NCBI GenBank assembly: GCA_945861415.1
Contig: CAMAUV010000041.1
Location: 1-39,997 of the forward strand
Direction of reading: 5' to 3'
DNA: 39,997 nt
Source of the DNA: Akkermansia muciniphila
GTDB lineage: Bacteria; Verrucomicrobiota; Verrucomicrobiia; Verrucomicrobiales; V1-33
Both the position numbers and the translations under genes were made by a program. Positions 1 through 12,736 of the stretch are shown here, piece after piece (within the stretch, counting starts at the first letter, position 1; each line of letters begins with the position of its first letter). The notes under the pieces are model-generated. The model was not told where the DNA came from and searched no databases. It was given only the letters and a program-made list of their open reading frames with translations.

Positions 1-99
1 TTCTTCGGCGAGTTCGGCGACCGGCCTGCCGAGGGCCAGCAGCTCGACGGCTTGGGCTTTGAATTCGGGGGTGTAGCGCTTGCGTGGTTTCTGGTTCAT
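1..99 (-). CDS. IS3-family transposase OrfA, N-terminal part (cut by window edge)
   Basis: Reading leftwards from an ATG at 97-99, 33 codons are open to the window edge. They begin MNQKPRKRYTPEFKAQAVEL and continue to VAELAEE. The run 'RYTPEFKAQAVELL' followed by 'VAELAEE' is the usual opening of the helix-turn-helix DNA-binding OrfA of IS3-family elements, which is normally fused by programmed frameshifting to the DDE transposase OrfB. Only the first helix region is visible, so OrfB, the frameshift site and the other end cannot be judged. Confidence 0.8.
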   Translation of the reverse strand, partial: MNQKPRKRYTPEFKAQAVELLALGRPVAELAEE

Positions 100-148
100 C
101 CGGTGCTTGGTTCTAGCGGTTGATGGTCCAGAAATCTAGCTCACCTCA
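1..148 (-). mobile_element. 5' end of an IS3-type insertion sequence
   Basis: The OrfA start at 99 is preceded (minus strand) by about 50 non-coding bases. In these, TGAGGTGAG (141-148 region) leads into CTAGATTTCTGGACCA, which resembles the terminal inverted repeat of IS3-family elements: TG at the tip, then a T-rich core. I place the tip near 148 by eye. The opposite end lies outside the window, so neither the repeat pairing nor a target duplication can be tested. Confidence 0.5.
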
Positions 149-210
149 CTGGAGTTGGCGCGTCAACAAGAAGGGGCGACAGCAGACAAGGGGCTGAACC
201 CGCCTCACAA

Positions 211-238
211 CAAAAAACACCCCGCGTCATGACGCGCT
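211..238 (-). terminator. Possible intrinsic terminator after the YlbF-family gene
   Basis: A perfect 14-base palindrome (223-236, cgcgtcatgacgcg) can form a 5 bp stem with a CATG loop. On the minus strand it is followed after a few bases by six U (212-217). It lies 65 bases past the stop at 303. A second, stronger but U-less hairpin sits closer to the stop (271-294, 8 bp stem, 8-base loop). Confidence 0.35.
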
Positions 239-302
239 TGTAGTGCAGTCTTTGACTTTACGTTTTCCGATCCCGGGCAGTGGCCGGCCCGGGAAAGGGA
301 GG

Positions 303-740
303 TCAGTCGCAGCCGCAACCGCTACCGCAGCTTCCTCCGCCGCCGCGGGGAGCACAATCGGACTCGGACGGGACGCGGCCAAGTTCGAAGGTGCGGCTGA
401 CGTATGCCATGATGGCTCCTTCTATATCCTGAAGAGTGCCGCGGGCCTCAGCGAACTCCTGCACAGCGGGATTGCTCATCACTTCGCTGCGAAGTTGCTC
501 GAAGGCCTCGCCTTCCTCTTCCGTAATCTCCTCACCGCTGGTCTGCTTTTGATTCAGTGCCTCGTTCATGTTGGCGAGTTTAGCGTAGCCGCGGGTGGCT
601 TCGGGATTATTGAGAAAGTTCTCAATACGATCCCGGGCGCCCTGAACGCCTTCGTCTTGGAGAAGGGCCTCGCAAAGTTCACGGATTTTCTCGCCGAGGT
701 CGAGCCTCGGCCTTACGTCGTCGGCGCCAATGATAAGCAT
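303..740 (-). CDS. YlbF-family regulator with Cys-rich C-terminal tail
   Basis: 145 aa, mostly helical and acidic. The helical part (about 12-120) carries 'ALNQKQTSGEEITEEEGEAF' and 'NPAVQEFAEARGTLQDIE', as in the Com_YlbF (YlbF/YmcA) family. In Bacillus, YlbF, YmcA and YaaT form a complex that binds [4Fe-4S] clusters and affects RNase Y and development; that role is not established here. The last 17 residues are Gly/Cys-rich with Cys129, 138, 142 and 144, a plausible metal or cluster site. The ATG at 740 is the first start after an in-frame TAA two codons upstream; no good Shine-Dalgarno sequence is visible. It stands alone, followed by two hairpins. Confidence 0.8.
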   Translation of the reverse strand: MLIIGADDVRPRLDLGEKIRELCEALLQDEGVQGARDRIENFLNNPEATRGYAKLANMNEALNQKQTSGEEITEEEGEAFEQLRSEVMSNPAVQEFAEARGTLQDIEGAIMAYVSRTFELGRVPSESDCAPRGGGGSCGSGCGCD

Positions 741-785
741 AGATTACGATGCTAGGAGCAACCCTGCGAATTGCCAGCAGCAATT

Positions 786-899
786 TTGAAAATTGTCGCC
801 CCGGCGGATGATGCCGCTTGCCGCAACTATTTCAGAATATTCTTAACGGGGGCCGTGCTTGTCTTCATGCTCACCGTGTTCATGAGTACCAAATGTTGA
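786..899 (+). CDS. Possible 37-aa single-helix membrane peptide
   Basis: A TTG-started frame encodes 37 aa whose C-terminal half (FRIFLTGAVLVFMLTVFMS) is a convincing single membrane helix, flanked by Arg before and Lys after. It lies on the plus strand in the gap between two minus-strand features. There is no clear ribosome binding site and no family is recognised, so it may be a chance hydrophobic frame. Confidence 0.2.
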   Translation: MKIVAPADDAACRNYFRIFLTGAVLVFMLTVFMSTKC

Positions 900-920
900 C
901 GGAGGGGAGGGCACTCGCGC

Positions 921-1163
921 TCAAGGGACCCGGCTCATGCCCCCGGTGCCGACCTGCTCTAGAATCTGAAAGTGGTGGAAATAACTACGCACCCGCATCT
1001 GCACTCCGCAGCATGGGCATTCAACTAGAGTGAACGGCTCATTTTCCGACGCATCCACGAGCTGCCGGCAGTTGCCGCAGACGTCAATAATCCGTTCCGC
1101 ATTAGGATGCTCGCAGTTGCCTGTATATAAGTCCTCCCTACACGCAAGGTGGTAGCTGTCCAT
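921..1163 (-). pseudogene. N-terminal stub of a Ser/Thr protein kinase
   Basis: From ATG 1161-1163 the frame gives 80 aa: a short zinc-ribbon-like part with Cys-x2-Cys at 29/32 and Cys-x-Cys-Cys at 49-52, then 'FQILEQVGTGGMSRV'. That last stretch is the glycine-rich nucleotide-binding loop (GxGGMSxV) of bacterial Hanks-type kinases. The frame then ends at TGA (921-923), where the VAIK lysine and the rest of the kinase should follow, and no frame downstream to 740 restores kinase sequence. I read it as a remnant of a kinase gene whose remainder was deleted. Its ATG overlaps the region before the divergent DUF1501 gene. Confidence 0.6.
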
Positions 1164-1243
1164 TGAACGTAAACCCTGACTCGGCCCCAAGAATCGGGAC
1201 GATTGATGAAAACCGCGGACGGCCCTCATCGTTTCTGTCCGGC

Positions 1244-2683
1244 ATGTTGCATGCCGCCAGCCGCCGCCTTTTTCTCGCCAAGTTTGGGTGCGGCTTTGGG
1301 GCTTTGGCACTGGAAGCCATGCAGGCGCAGGCGGCCCCTCCCGCGGTCGCACTTGATCCAGCTTTTCCTCTCCGCACCCGCCTTCCCCACGTCGCCCCCA
1401 AAGCGCAGCGCGTCATCTTCCTCTTCATGGTAGGCGGGCCAAGCTCGATGGATACTTTCGACTACAAACCTGAGCTGCAAAAACGCGGTGGCCAGAAAGT
1501 GCCGGGGACTCTGCGCAAGACAGTGGAGAAAACTAGGTTCGCCAACATTTTCCACGGGTGTAAGGATGAACTGCTCGCAAGCCCCTACAGGTTCAAGCCT
1601 TACGGCCGGAGCGGGCTAATGGTTTCCAGCCTGTTCGAGCACACTGCCGCGCACGCGGACGATCTCTGTATCATTCACTCCATGCAGGCCAACAGCAACA
1701 ACCATGCACCGGCCAGCATCCAAATGCACACTGGGGAAATCACTGGCGGCAAGGCTTCGCTAGGATCATGGGTGACTTACGGACTCGGCACGGAAAACCA
1801 GAATTTGCCCGGCTATGTCCTGCTCTTCGATGCCGGCCCGCTCGGCGGAGCCACCAACTATTCCAATGGATTCCTGCCTGCTGCCTTTCAGGGCACGAGG
1901 CTTCGCGACCAAGGCGCGCCGATGCTGGATCTGCTTCCGCCACCGGGGTTCGCTGCCAGCCAAGAGCAGACCTTTGCCGCGTTGAGGGAATGGAACAAGC
2001 TGCACCGCGCCTCGCGTCCTGGGTTCACGGATCTTGATGCCCGTATCGCCAGCTACGAACTCGCCTACCGGATGCAGGCTTCCGCACTGGAAGTAGGGGA
2101 TCTGGAAAGCGAGTCGCTCTCACTCCGCGAGCGCTACGGCTGCAACCACGGGAACAAGGAGACCGCCGCCTTTGCCCGCAAATGCCTCATGGCCCGCAGG
2201 CTTGCCGAACGAGGCGTGCGCTTTGTCCAGCTCTACGACATGGCCGAAAAAGACGGCTGGGACGCCCACGACAAACTCAAGGCCAACCACGACAAGCACG
2301 CGCTGGTTGTAGACCAGCCCATCGGCGCACTGCTTGGCGATCTCAAAGAGCGCGGACTGCTGGAGAGCACTCTCGTTATCTGGGCCAGCGAGTTCGGACG
2401 CACCCCCATGACGCAGGGCAATGCCGGACGTCAGCACAATGCCGCCGGCTTCACTATCTGGATGGCCGGCGGTGGAGTAAAACCCGGCCTGCGATACGGC
2501 GCCTCGGACGAACTCGGGCTCATGGCAGTGGACCGCCCGGTCCAGTTCCGTGATCTTCATGCCACGATTTTATCTCTGCTCGGACTCGAATTCGAAAAGC
2601 TGCACTTCGAAACTGATGGCCGACTCGAGCGCCTCACCGGTGTGCAAAACCAAGCGCACGTAATTCGTGATTTGATCGCGTGA
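1244..2683 (+). CDS. DUF1501 protein, Tat-exported (sulfatase-like fold)
   Basis: 479 aa from ATG 1244. It starts with a twin-arginine export signal (SRRLFLAKFGCGFGALAL, Arg7-Arg8) ending near QAQA. The body shows the DUF1501 pattern: 'FLFMVGGPSSMDTFDYKP' early, 'EFGRTP' near residue 382, and then 'GRQHNAAGFTIWMAGGG'. DUF1501 is related to the alkaline phosphatase/sulfatase fold; the substrate is unknown. In Planctomycetes and Verrucomicrobia it is usually paired with an upstream PSD1 (DUF1549/DUF1553 cytochrome) gene, which is absent here; only a kinase stub precedes it. An in-frame TTG at 1163 would add 27 residues but would put the Arg pair unusually far from the start, so I prefer 1244. 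Confidence 0.85.
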   Translation: MLHAASRRLFLAKFGCGFGALALEAMQAQAAPPAVALDPAFPLRTRLPHVAPKAQRVIFLFMVGGPSSMDTFDYKPELQKRGGQKVPGTLRKTVEKTRFANIFHGCKDELLASPYRFKPYGRSGLMVSSLFEHTAAHADDLCIIHSMQANSNNHAPASIQMHTGEITGGKASLGSWVTYGLGTENQNLPGYVLLFDAGPLGGATNYSNGFLPAAFQGTRLRDQGAPMLDLLPPPGFAASQEQTFAALREWNKLHRASRPGFTDLDARIASYELAYRMQASALEVGDLESESLSLRERYGCNHGNKETAAFARKCLMARRLAERGVRFVQLYDMAEKDGWDAHDKLKANHDKHALVVDQPIGALLGDLKERGLLESTLVIWASEFGRTPMTQGNAGRQHNAAGFTIWMAGGGVKPGLRYGASDELGLMAVDRPVQFRDLHATILSLLGLEFEKLHFETDGRLERLTGVQNQAHVIRDLIA

Positions 2684-2758
2684 GTTTGTCTCCCCACCCC
2701 GAAAACCTCACCGCGGGAATTGACTCCTGGGCAATTGGAGGGCAATGATCCCGCCAAT

Positions 2759-7739
<4,981 letters not shown>

Positions 7740-7760
7740 ACGCGGGCGCTAATTTTCCCC

Positions 7761-9095
7761 ATGAAACTTCTCCCACTCCTCATCGCCTCCGGGGCACTCG
7801 CCGCGCTCGTAATTTCGTTGTCGAGGGCGACGCCCGCCGCTCCGCCGCATCCGCCTCCGCTTCCGAAAGTGATCGCGTTTGTGCATGCGAGGATTCATCC
7901 GGTTTCCTCCGCGCCCATCAATGACGCCACCCTCATTGTGAAAGCCGGGAAAGTTATTGCCATCGGTCCCTTCAGCAGCACTCCGGTGCCGAAGGGCGCA
8001 GCGGTCGTTGACTGCCAAGGCAAGGTGATCATTCCCGGTCTCATCTGCACCCACTCCCATATCGCTTCGCCCAGCGGCGGTGACATGTCATCGCCAATTC
8101 ACCCTGAAGCCCGCGTGTTGGACAGCGTTGACGTGCGCGACAAATCCGTGGCCCGCGCCCGTGCCGGCGGGGTAACCGCCGTCAACATCATGTCCGGCTC
8201 CGGGCATCTCATTTCCGGCCAGACCATCTACCTCAAACTCCGCGAAGCCAATACGACCGAAGAAATGGCCATTCGGGACGCCGATGGCAAAATCATGGGC
8301 GGTCTGAAGATGGCCAATGGCACCAACAGTATCCGCGAGGCCCCCTTTCCCGGCACTCGCGGAAAATCCGCCGCGCTAGTCCGGCAGCAGTTTCTCAAAG
8401 CCCGGGACTATCAGCAGAAGCTCGCGGCCGCCGCCGCCGATCCCTCCAAAGCCCCGGAACGCGACCTTTCCATGGAATGCCTCGTCGAGGTGCTCGAAGG
8501 CAAACGCGTTGTTCATCACCACACCCACCGCGCCGATGACATTCTCACCGTGCTCCGGATGAAGGAGGAGTTCGGTTTCAAAGTCGTGCTGCATCACGTC
8601 TCCGACGCATGGCAGGTTGCCGACGAAATCGCCAGATCCGGTGCGGGCTGCTCGATTATCAACCTCGACTCTCCAGGTGGCAAACTGGAGGCGCGCGACA
8701 TCGACTGGAAAAACGGGGCGGAACTCGTCAAACGCGGCGTAGTCACCGCCGTCCATACCGACGATCCCGTCACCGACTCACGCTGGTTCCTTCGCAGTGC
8801 CGCCCTCAGCGTGCGCGGGGGCATGAGTCCGGAAAATGCGCTTGAATCCGTCACCCTCGCCGGTGCCAAACTGATGGGCATCGACACCCGCACCGGCTCG
8901 CTGGAAGCTGGCAAAGATGCAGACTTCGCTCTCCTTTCCGGCGATCCGCTCAGCATTTACACGCGCGTCGAGCAAACATGGGTGGAGGGTGCAAAAGTTT
9001 TCGATGTCACCAACCCCGAGGACAAACTCATGGCCGAGGGCGGCTACGGCGCCGGCAATGCCGTGCTCAGCAGCACCTGCTGTTTCAGCAAGTAG
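7761..9095 (+). CDS. Exported amidohydrolase (imidazolonepropionase-like)
   Basis: 444 aa. A signal peptide or membrane anchor (MKLLPLLIASGALAALVISL) precedes a Pro-rich linker and an amidohydrolase-superfamily metal-dependent hydrolase. Metal-binding marks are the H-x-H pair 'THSHIA' (His98, His100), the His cluster 'VVHHHTHRADD' (about 252-256), 'VVLHHVSDAW', and the catalytic aspartate in 'AVHTDDP' (about 332-334). 'SLEAGKDADFALLSGDPL' is the usual C-terminal beta-sandwich closure. The family hydrolyses C-N bonds in rings or peptides; the substrate here is unknown. It lies 21 bases after ligA, so transcription from the same promoter is likely, though no functional link is evident. Confidence 0.85.
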   Translation: MKLLPLLIASGALAALVISLSRATPAAPPHPPPLPKVIAFVHARIHPVSSAPINDATLIVKAGKVIAIGPFSSTPVPKGAAVVDCQGKVIIPGLICTHSHIASPSGGDMSSPIHPEARVLDSVDVRDKSVARARAGGVTAVNIMSGSGHLISGQTIYLKLREANTTEEMAIRDADGKIMGGLKMANGTNSIREAPFPGTRGKSAALVRQQFLKARDYQQKLAAAAADPSKAPERDLSMECLVEVLEGKRVVHHHTHRADDILTVLRMKEEFGFKVVLHHVSDAWQVADEIARSGAGCSIINLDSPGGKLEARDIDWKNGAELVKRGVVTAVHTDDPVTDSRWFLRSAALSVRGGMSPENALESVTLAGAKLMGIDTRTGSLEAGKDADFALLSGDPLSIYTRVEQTWVEGAKVFDVTNPEDKLMAEGGYGAGNAVLSSTCCFSK

Positions 9096-9265
9096 GAGTC
9101 TCGATTCCCCGCAGAACGTGTAATGCAGTCATCCAGGCTGCCGTTCCGCAGCGCCTCCGGCCTGCCACGGCAATAGACCAGCAACTTAAGGCAGGTGCTC
9201 CTCCAGCCAATTTTCATGCATCAAATCGCGTGCATCCTGCCCATGGCGTTTCATAACTTAGGAGT

Positions 9266-10975
9266 ATGAGCCGACGCTACTTCAACCCTCAGCACTTCGT
9301 CTTCTTACTGACGGCGGTCTTTATGGCGTGCTTTTTGATCTGGCCCGTCTGGGCGACGGTGAAAGAAGCCTTCTTGGATCCGAAGGGCGGATTCACCATG
9401 GCTTTTGTGAAGATGATCTTTGCCAATCCCATTTATCAGGAGGGGCTCTGGAATTCATTCAAGATGGCAGTGGGCACCACCATCGGCAGCATGATTCTTG
9501 CCCTGCCGCTGGCCGTGCTGGCCACTCGCTTCGATTTTCGCGGCAAGGTCATACTCACCAGCCTGCTGCTGGTGCCTTTAATTCTGCCGCCCTTTGTGGG
9601 CGTCATCGGGGTAAAGCAGATTCTGGGGCAGGACGGCGCACTGAATGCCCTGCTCATCCGCTTGGGGTTCATGGGCGCCGTGCATCCCATGGACTGGCTG
9701 GGCAGCGGACGCCTCACTGGCGTCATCATCATGAACAGCCTGCACCTTTACCCCATCCTCTATCTCAACATTACGGCCGCGCTTTCCAACCTTGATCCTG
9801 CGCTGGACGAAGCGGCAGAAAATCTGGGCTGCCCTCCATGGCGCCGGTTCCGCCGCGTGACTCTCCCTCTGGCCATGCCAGGAATCTTTGCGGGTGCCAG
9901 CATCGTCTTCATCTGGGGCTTCACAGAGTTAGGCGTGCCGCTCACGTTCGACTACCATCGCGTCACCAGCGTGCAAATCTTTGACGGCATCAAGGAAATG
10001 GGCGGCAATCCCCTGCCCTACGCCCTCGTGACTGTCATGGTGGGTTTTAGCGCCCTGTTCTTCCTCATCAGCAAATACGCCTTCGGGCGCCAGAATTATG
10101 CCGGCAGCGGCCGCGCGAGCATGGCCGCCAGCATGGTGAAACTCACCGGATGGCGAGGGTTTTGGGCCGCCAGCGGATTCATCACCGTCATTCTTATCGC
10201 CGTAATGCCGCACGCAGGAGTGTTCCTCACTGCCTGCGCCGGAGATTGGAACCGAACTATGCTGCCGAAAAGCCTAACGCTGGATCACTACCAGGATGCT
10301 CTCAGCCACAGCCTCACCGTGCCCAGTATTCAGAACAGCCTCCAATACGCCGGCATCGCCACCGTGCTCGCCTGCGTGCTCGGAGTCGCCATCTCATGGG
10401 TTTGTGTGCGTACGAGGCTGGCCGGCCGACACTTGCTGGATGCGCTGACCATGTTGCCCCTGGCGGTGCCCGGCATCGTCCTTGCATTTGGTTATCTCGC
10501 CATGACCAGGGACGGCCAGCCCTTCCACTGGCTCATCACCATGGGCGGCGGCGGACCCATGGTCCTGCTCATCATCGCCTACTGCATTCGCCGGCTGCCC
10601 TACGTCGTGCGCAGCGCCAGCGCCGGGCTCCAGCAGACCAGCGTCAGCCTCGAAGAAGCCGCTCAAAACCTCGGCTGCCCCCCGGGAAAAACCATTCTGA
10701 AGATCACCCTGCCGCTCATCGCCGGCAGCCTCATCGCCGGCAGCCTGCTCGCCTTCTCATTCTCTATGCTGGAAGTCAGCGACAGTATGATCATCGCCCA
10801 GCAACGGGAGCACTACCCCATCACCAAAACCATTTACGAACTCATCGGCAATCTCGGCAACGGCGAGGCCCTCGCCGCCGCCCTTGGGGTCTGGGCCATG
10901 ATCTTTCTCACCATTACCCTCGTTGGCGCCAGCCTCATCTTAGGTAAAAAACTCGGCGCCCTCTTTCGCGTCTAA
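9266..10975 (+). CDS. Iron(III)-type ABC transporter permease (fused two-module)
   Basis: 569 aa membrane protein with about 12 hydrophobic segments in two homologous halves. Each half has an EAA loop that contacts the ATPase: 'DEAAENLGCPPWRRF' (about 181) and 'EEAAQNLGCPPGKTI' (about 462). This duplicated layout is typical of FbpB/SfuB-type ferric iron permeases, and of some phosphonate or thiamine permeases. Neither an ATP-binding subunit nor a binding protein lies beside it, so its partners must be elsewhere. Start: ATG 9266 with GGAG only one base upstream, an unusually tight spacing. A 170-base gap separates it from the amidohydrolase gene. Confidence 0.85.
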   Translation: MSRRYFNPQHFVFLLTAVFMACFLIWPVWATVKEAFLDPKGGFTMAFVKMIFANPIYQEGLWNSFKMAVGTTIGSMILALPLAVLATRFDFRGKVILTSLLLVPLILPPFVGVIGVKQILGQDGALNALLIRLGFMGAVHPMDWLGSGRLTGVIIMNSLHLYPILYLNITAALSNLDPALDEAAENLGCPPWRRFRRVTLPLAMPGIFAGASIVFIWGFTELGVPLTFDYHRVTSVQIFDGIKEMGGNPLPYALVTVMVGFSALFFLISKYAFGRQNYAGSGRASMAASMVKLTGWRGFWAASGFITVILIAVMPHAGVFLTACAGDWNRTMLPKSLTLDHYQDALSHSLTVPSIQNSLQYAGIATVLACVLGVAISWVCVRTRLAGRHLLDALTMLPLAVPGIVLAFGYLAMTRDGQPFHWLITMGGGGPMVLLIIAYCIRRLPYVVRSASAGLQQTSVSLEEAAQNLGCPPGKTILKITLPLIAGSLIAGSLLAFSFSMLEVSDSMIIAQQREHYPITKTIYELIGNLGNGEALAAALGVWAMIFLTITLVGASLILGKKLGALFRV

Positions 10976-11030
10976 ATCAGGAGAACGAATCGAAGTTCCA
11001 TGGTTTAGTTCTGCTTGACCAGCATTTGTG

Positions 11031-11762
11031 TTACAGCGAGATCATGATTCTCGCATGCTTTTGGAGCGCCGGCGGATTCGGGCGCAGCCGGACGGATACG
11101 GTGGCGGTTCCATCGGCATTGGGGACTGTGCTGAGGCGCTCGACCGCTGCTTCGGTGGTATCCCATGCAGTCAAGTCGGAGGACACGTCGATCCGGTTAG
11201 CTAGTCCCGTAACATCCGTGCGGACGGTGAAGGTGAACTGGAGCGGAGTGCCGGCGGCGGCGGGCTGGAGGTTGATGGGGCTGCCGTCGGGTTTGAGCGG
11301 ATCCAGTTTGAAGGCGAATTCCAGCAGGTTGCTCAGGCCATCGCTGTCAGGGTCCGCGGCGAGTGCCATGGATGACGACGCAGTGCCCGGCGGAAACTGC
11401 GTCGCGACCCACTCACCATACGCGGGAATGGCTGTCGTATTGGCCCCGCCGGACGTAACGCCGCGCAGGAGGTCGAACGAACCGGCACCGTCGGGATAAC
11501 GCCCGAAGGTCATGCCTTCGGGAGCGACGGAGAACTCCACGCGGTCGGCAAAGCGCAACAGATTCCCGGCCGCGTCGGCCTCGACGAGAAAGACATCATC
11601 CCCGGCACTGTTCAGGCTGAACGGGATGAGAGCGCCGCTGTCGGCGGGATTGTTGAACTGATTCTCCGTCAGCACTATGTAGCCACCGGGAGCGAGGCTG
11701 GTGGGGACCGGCAGACGTGATGCTCGCGATTTCGCCGGCCGGCCGCGGATCTCCCGTTTCGG
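11031..11762 (-). pseudogene. C-terminal remnant of a secreted lamin-tail-domain protein
   Basis: The frame is open from 11762 to TAA at 11031. From about 11700 it reads 'SLAPGGYIVLTENQFN', the second half of a lamin tail domain, continues 'APEGMTFGRYPDG', then a 'DPDSDGLSNLLEFAF' calcium-type segment, and ends with a C-terminal beta domain as in neighbouring LTD proteins. No signal peptide, CotH domain or first half of the LTD is present. Just upstream, coding-like sequence runs in another frame ('RELTETGDPRPAGEIAS'), consistent with a frameshift or deletion junction near 11715. The first possible start (GTG, 11675) is inside the domain. Most likely a decayed 3' end. Confidence 0.65.
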
Positions 11763-11814
11763 TCAGTTCACGCAGGCGCTGCTGCGATTCGCGTTTCGGT
11801 TTCGGTTTCGGCGA

Positions 11815-12663
11815 TCAGTTGCCCGCAGCTGGCTGCGGTGGGGCCGGCTCACTGGCGAGTTGTTGCAGAGCCTTGCGCCATGCGGCGATGGAGTTCTTGA
11901 GGTTGGTTTGTTTGTCACCTTTGACGGCATAACACTGGAGTCCGACCGGACCCTTGAACCCCACTCTCCTGAGCACTTTTAAAAGGCGTAGCTGGGAAAA
12001 ACCGCCCTGATCCAGGGGCATGATTAACCTGTTCCAATCTTTGCCATTCTCATCCGCTCCATTGGTGCTCACTGCAAATAGCCGATCCCCCGCCTTCTCG
12101 ATAACGTTCTCTAGTTCTTCATGCTTCTCTCTTTTTAGGAAGTGACAGAGATTGAACATCACCCCGAGGTTCGGATGATTTACTTTGGCGATCAGATCCA
12201 TCGCCTGGGGCATGGTCTCCACTCCGTTTCCAACGTGAGGGTAGAGGGCGACCTGAATGTTGAGCTTGGCGGCCATCTCCGCGGTTTGCCTGACGGCTTC
12301 CACAAGTTGAGGAGTAATCGGGCCCACGGTCAGCTCGATCATCGCCTTGCGGTTGGCCAGCGGCTCAACCACTTTGGAATCAATCGGCTTGTCTGTGACA
12401 TTGAGATAGATGCTGAGCACCTCCAGCCCGGACTTCCCGTAGGTCTCCATCTGCTCCTTTAACTTGTCGCCGCCATGATTGACTTGGCTGACGCCATCAA
12501 ACCCAAGGCTCTTGAGGGTCGCGGCATTCTCTGCCTCCGACCCGAAACTCACCCCGTTCTGAAAGGCGTAGAATTTCGGAGCGAACGCTCCCCCTTTTGC
12601 CTCCGCTGCACCTACGGTGCATAAACAAAGCAAAGCGAGGAAGATATATTTGAAAAGTTTCAT
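11815..12663 (-). CDS. Exported sugar phosphate isomerase/epimerase-like TIM-barrel protein
   Basis: 282 aa from ATG 12663, which opens a signal peptide (MKLFKYIFLALLCLCTVGAAEA). The body matches xylose-isomerase-like TIM barrels (AP endonuclease 2 superfamily): 'SLGFDGVSQVNHGG', 'VALYPHVGNGVET', 'NLGVMFNLCHFLKRE', 'GPVGLQCYAVKGD', with Glu/His metal-ligand positions on successive strands. Secreted members are common in Planctomycetes and Verrucomicrobia, with unknown sugar substrates. An ATG at 12690 would add nine residues; neither start has a good Shine-Dalgarno. The tail (APPQPAAGN) is followed by hexamer-like tttcgg repeats and then the LTD remnant. Confidence 0.8.
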   Translation of the reverse strand: MKLFKYIFLALLCLCTVGAAEAKGGAFAPKFYAFQNGVSFGSEAENAATLKSLGFDGVSQVNHGGDKLKEQMETYGKSGLEVLSIYLNVTDKPIDSKVVEPLANRKAMIELTVGPITPQLVEAVRQTAEMAAKLNIQVALYPHVGNGVETMPQAMDLIAKVNHPNLGVMFNLCHFLKREKHEELENVIEKAGDRLFAVSTNGADENGKDWNRLIMPLDQGGFSQLRLLKVLRRVGFKGPVGLQCYAVKGDKQTNLKNSIAAWRKALQQLASEPAPPQPAAGN

Positions 12664-12736
12664 GGTTATCAGATTGATTGTTTGTGACATCTTGCGCGGC
12701 CGCTTAAAGGTGTCCAGTGGAGACAAGATGGGGTGA

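Noticed and set aside
9119..9262. Short minus-strand peptide frame in the gap before the permease
   Set aside because: About 21 codons reading MKRHGQDARDL...; too short, no ribosome site and no family evidence.
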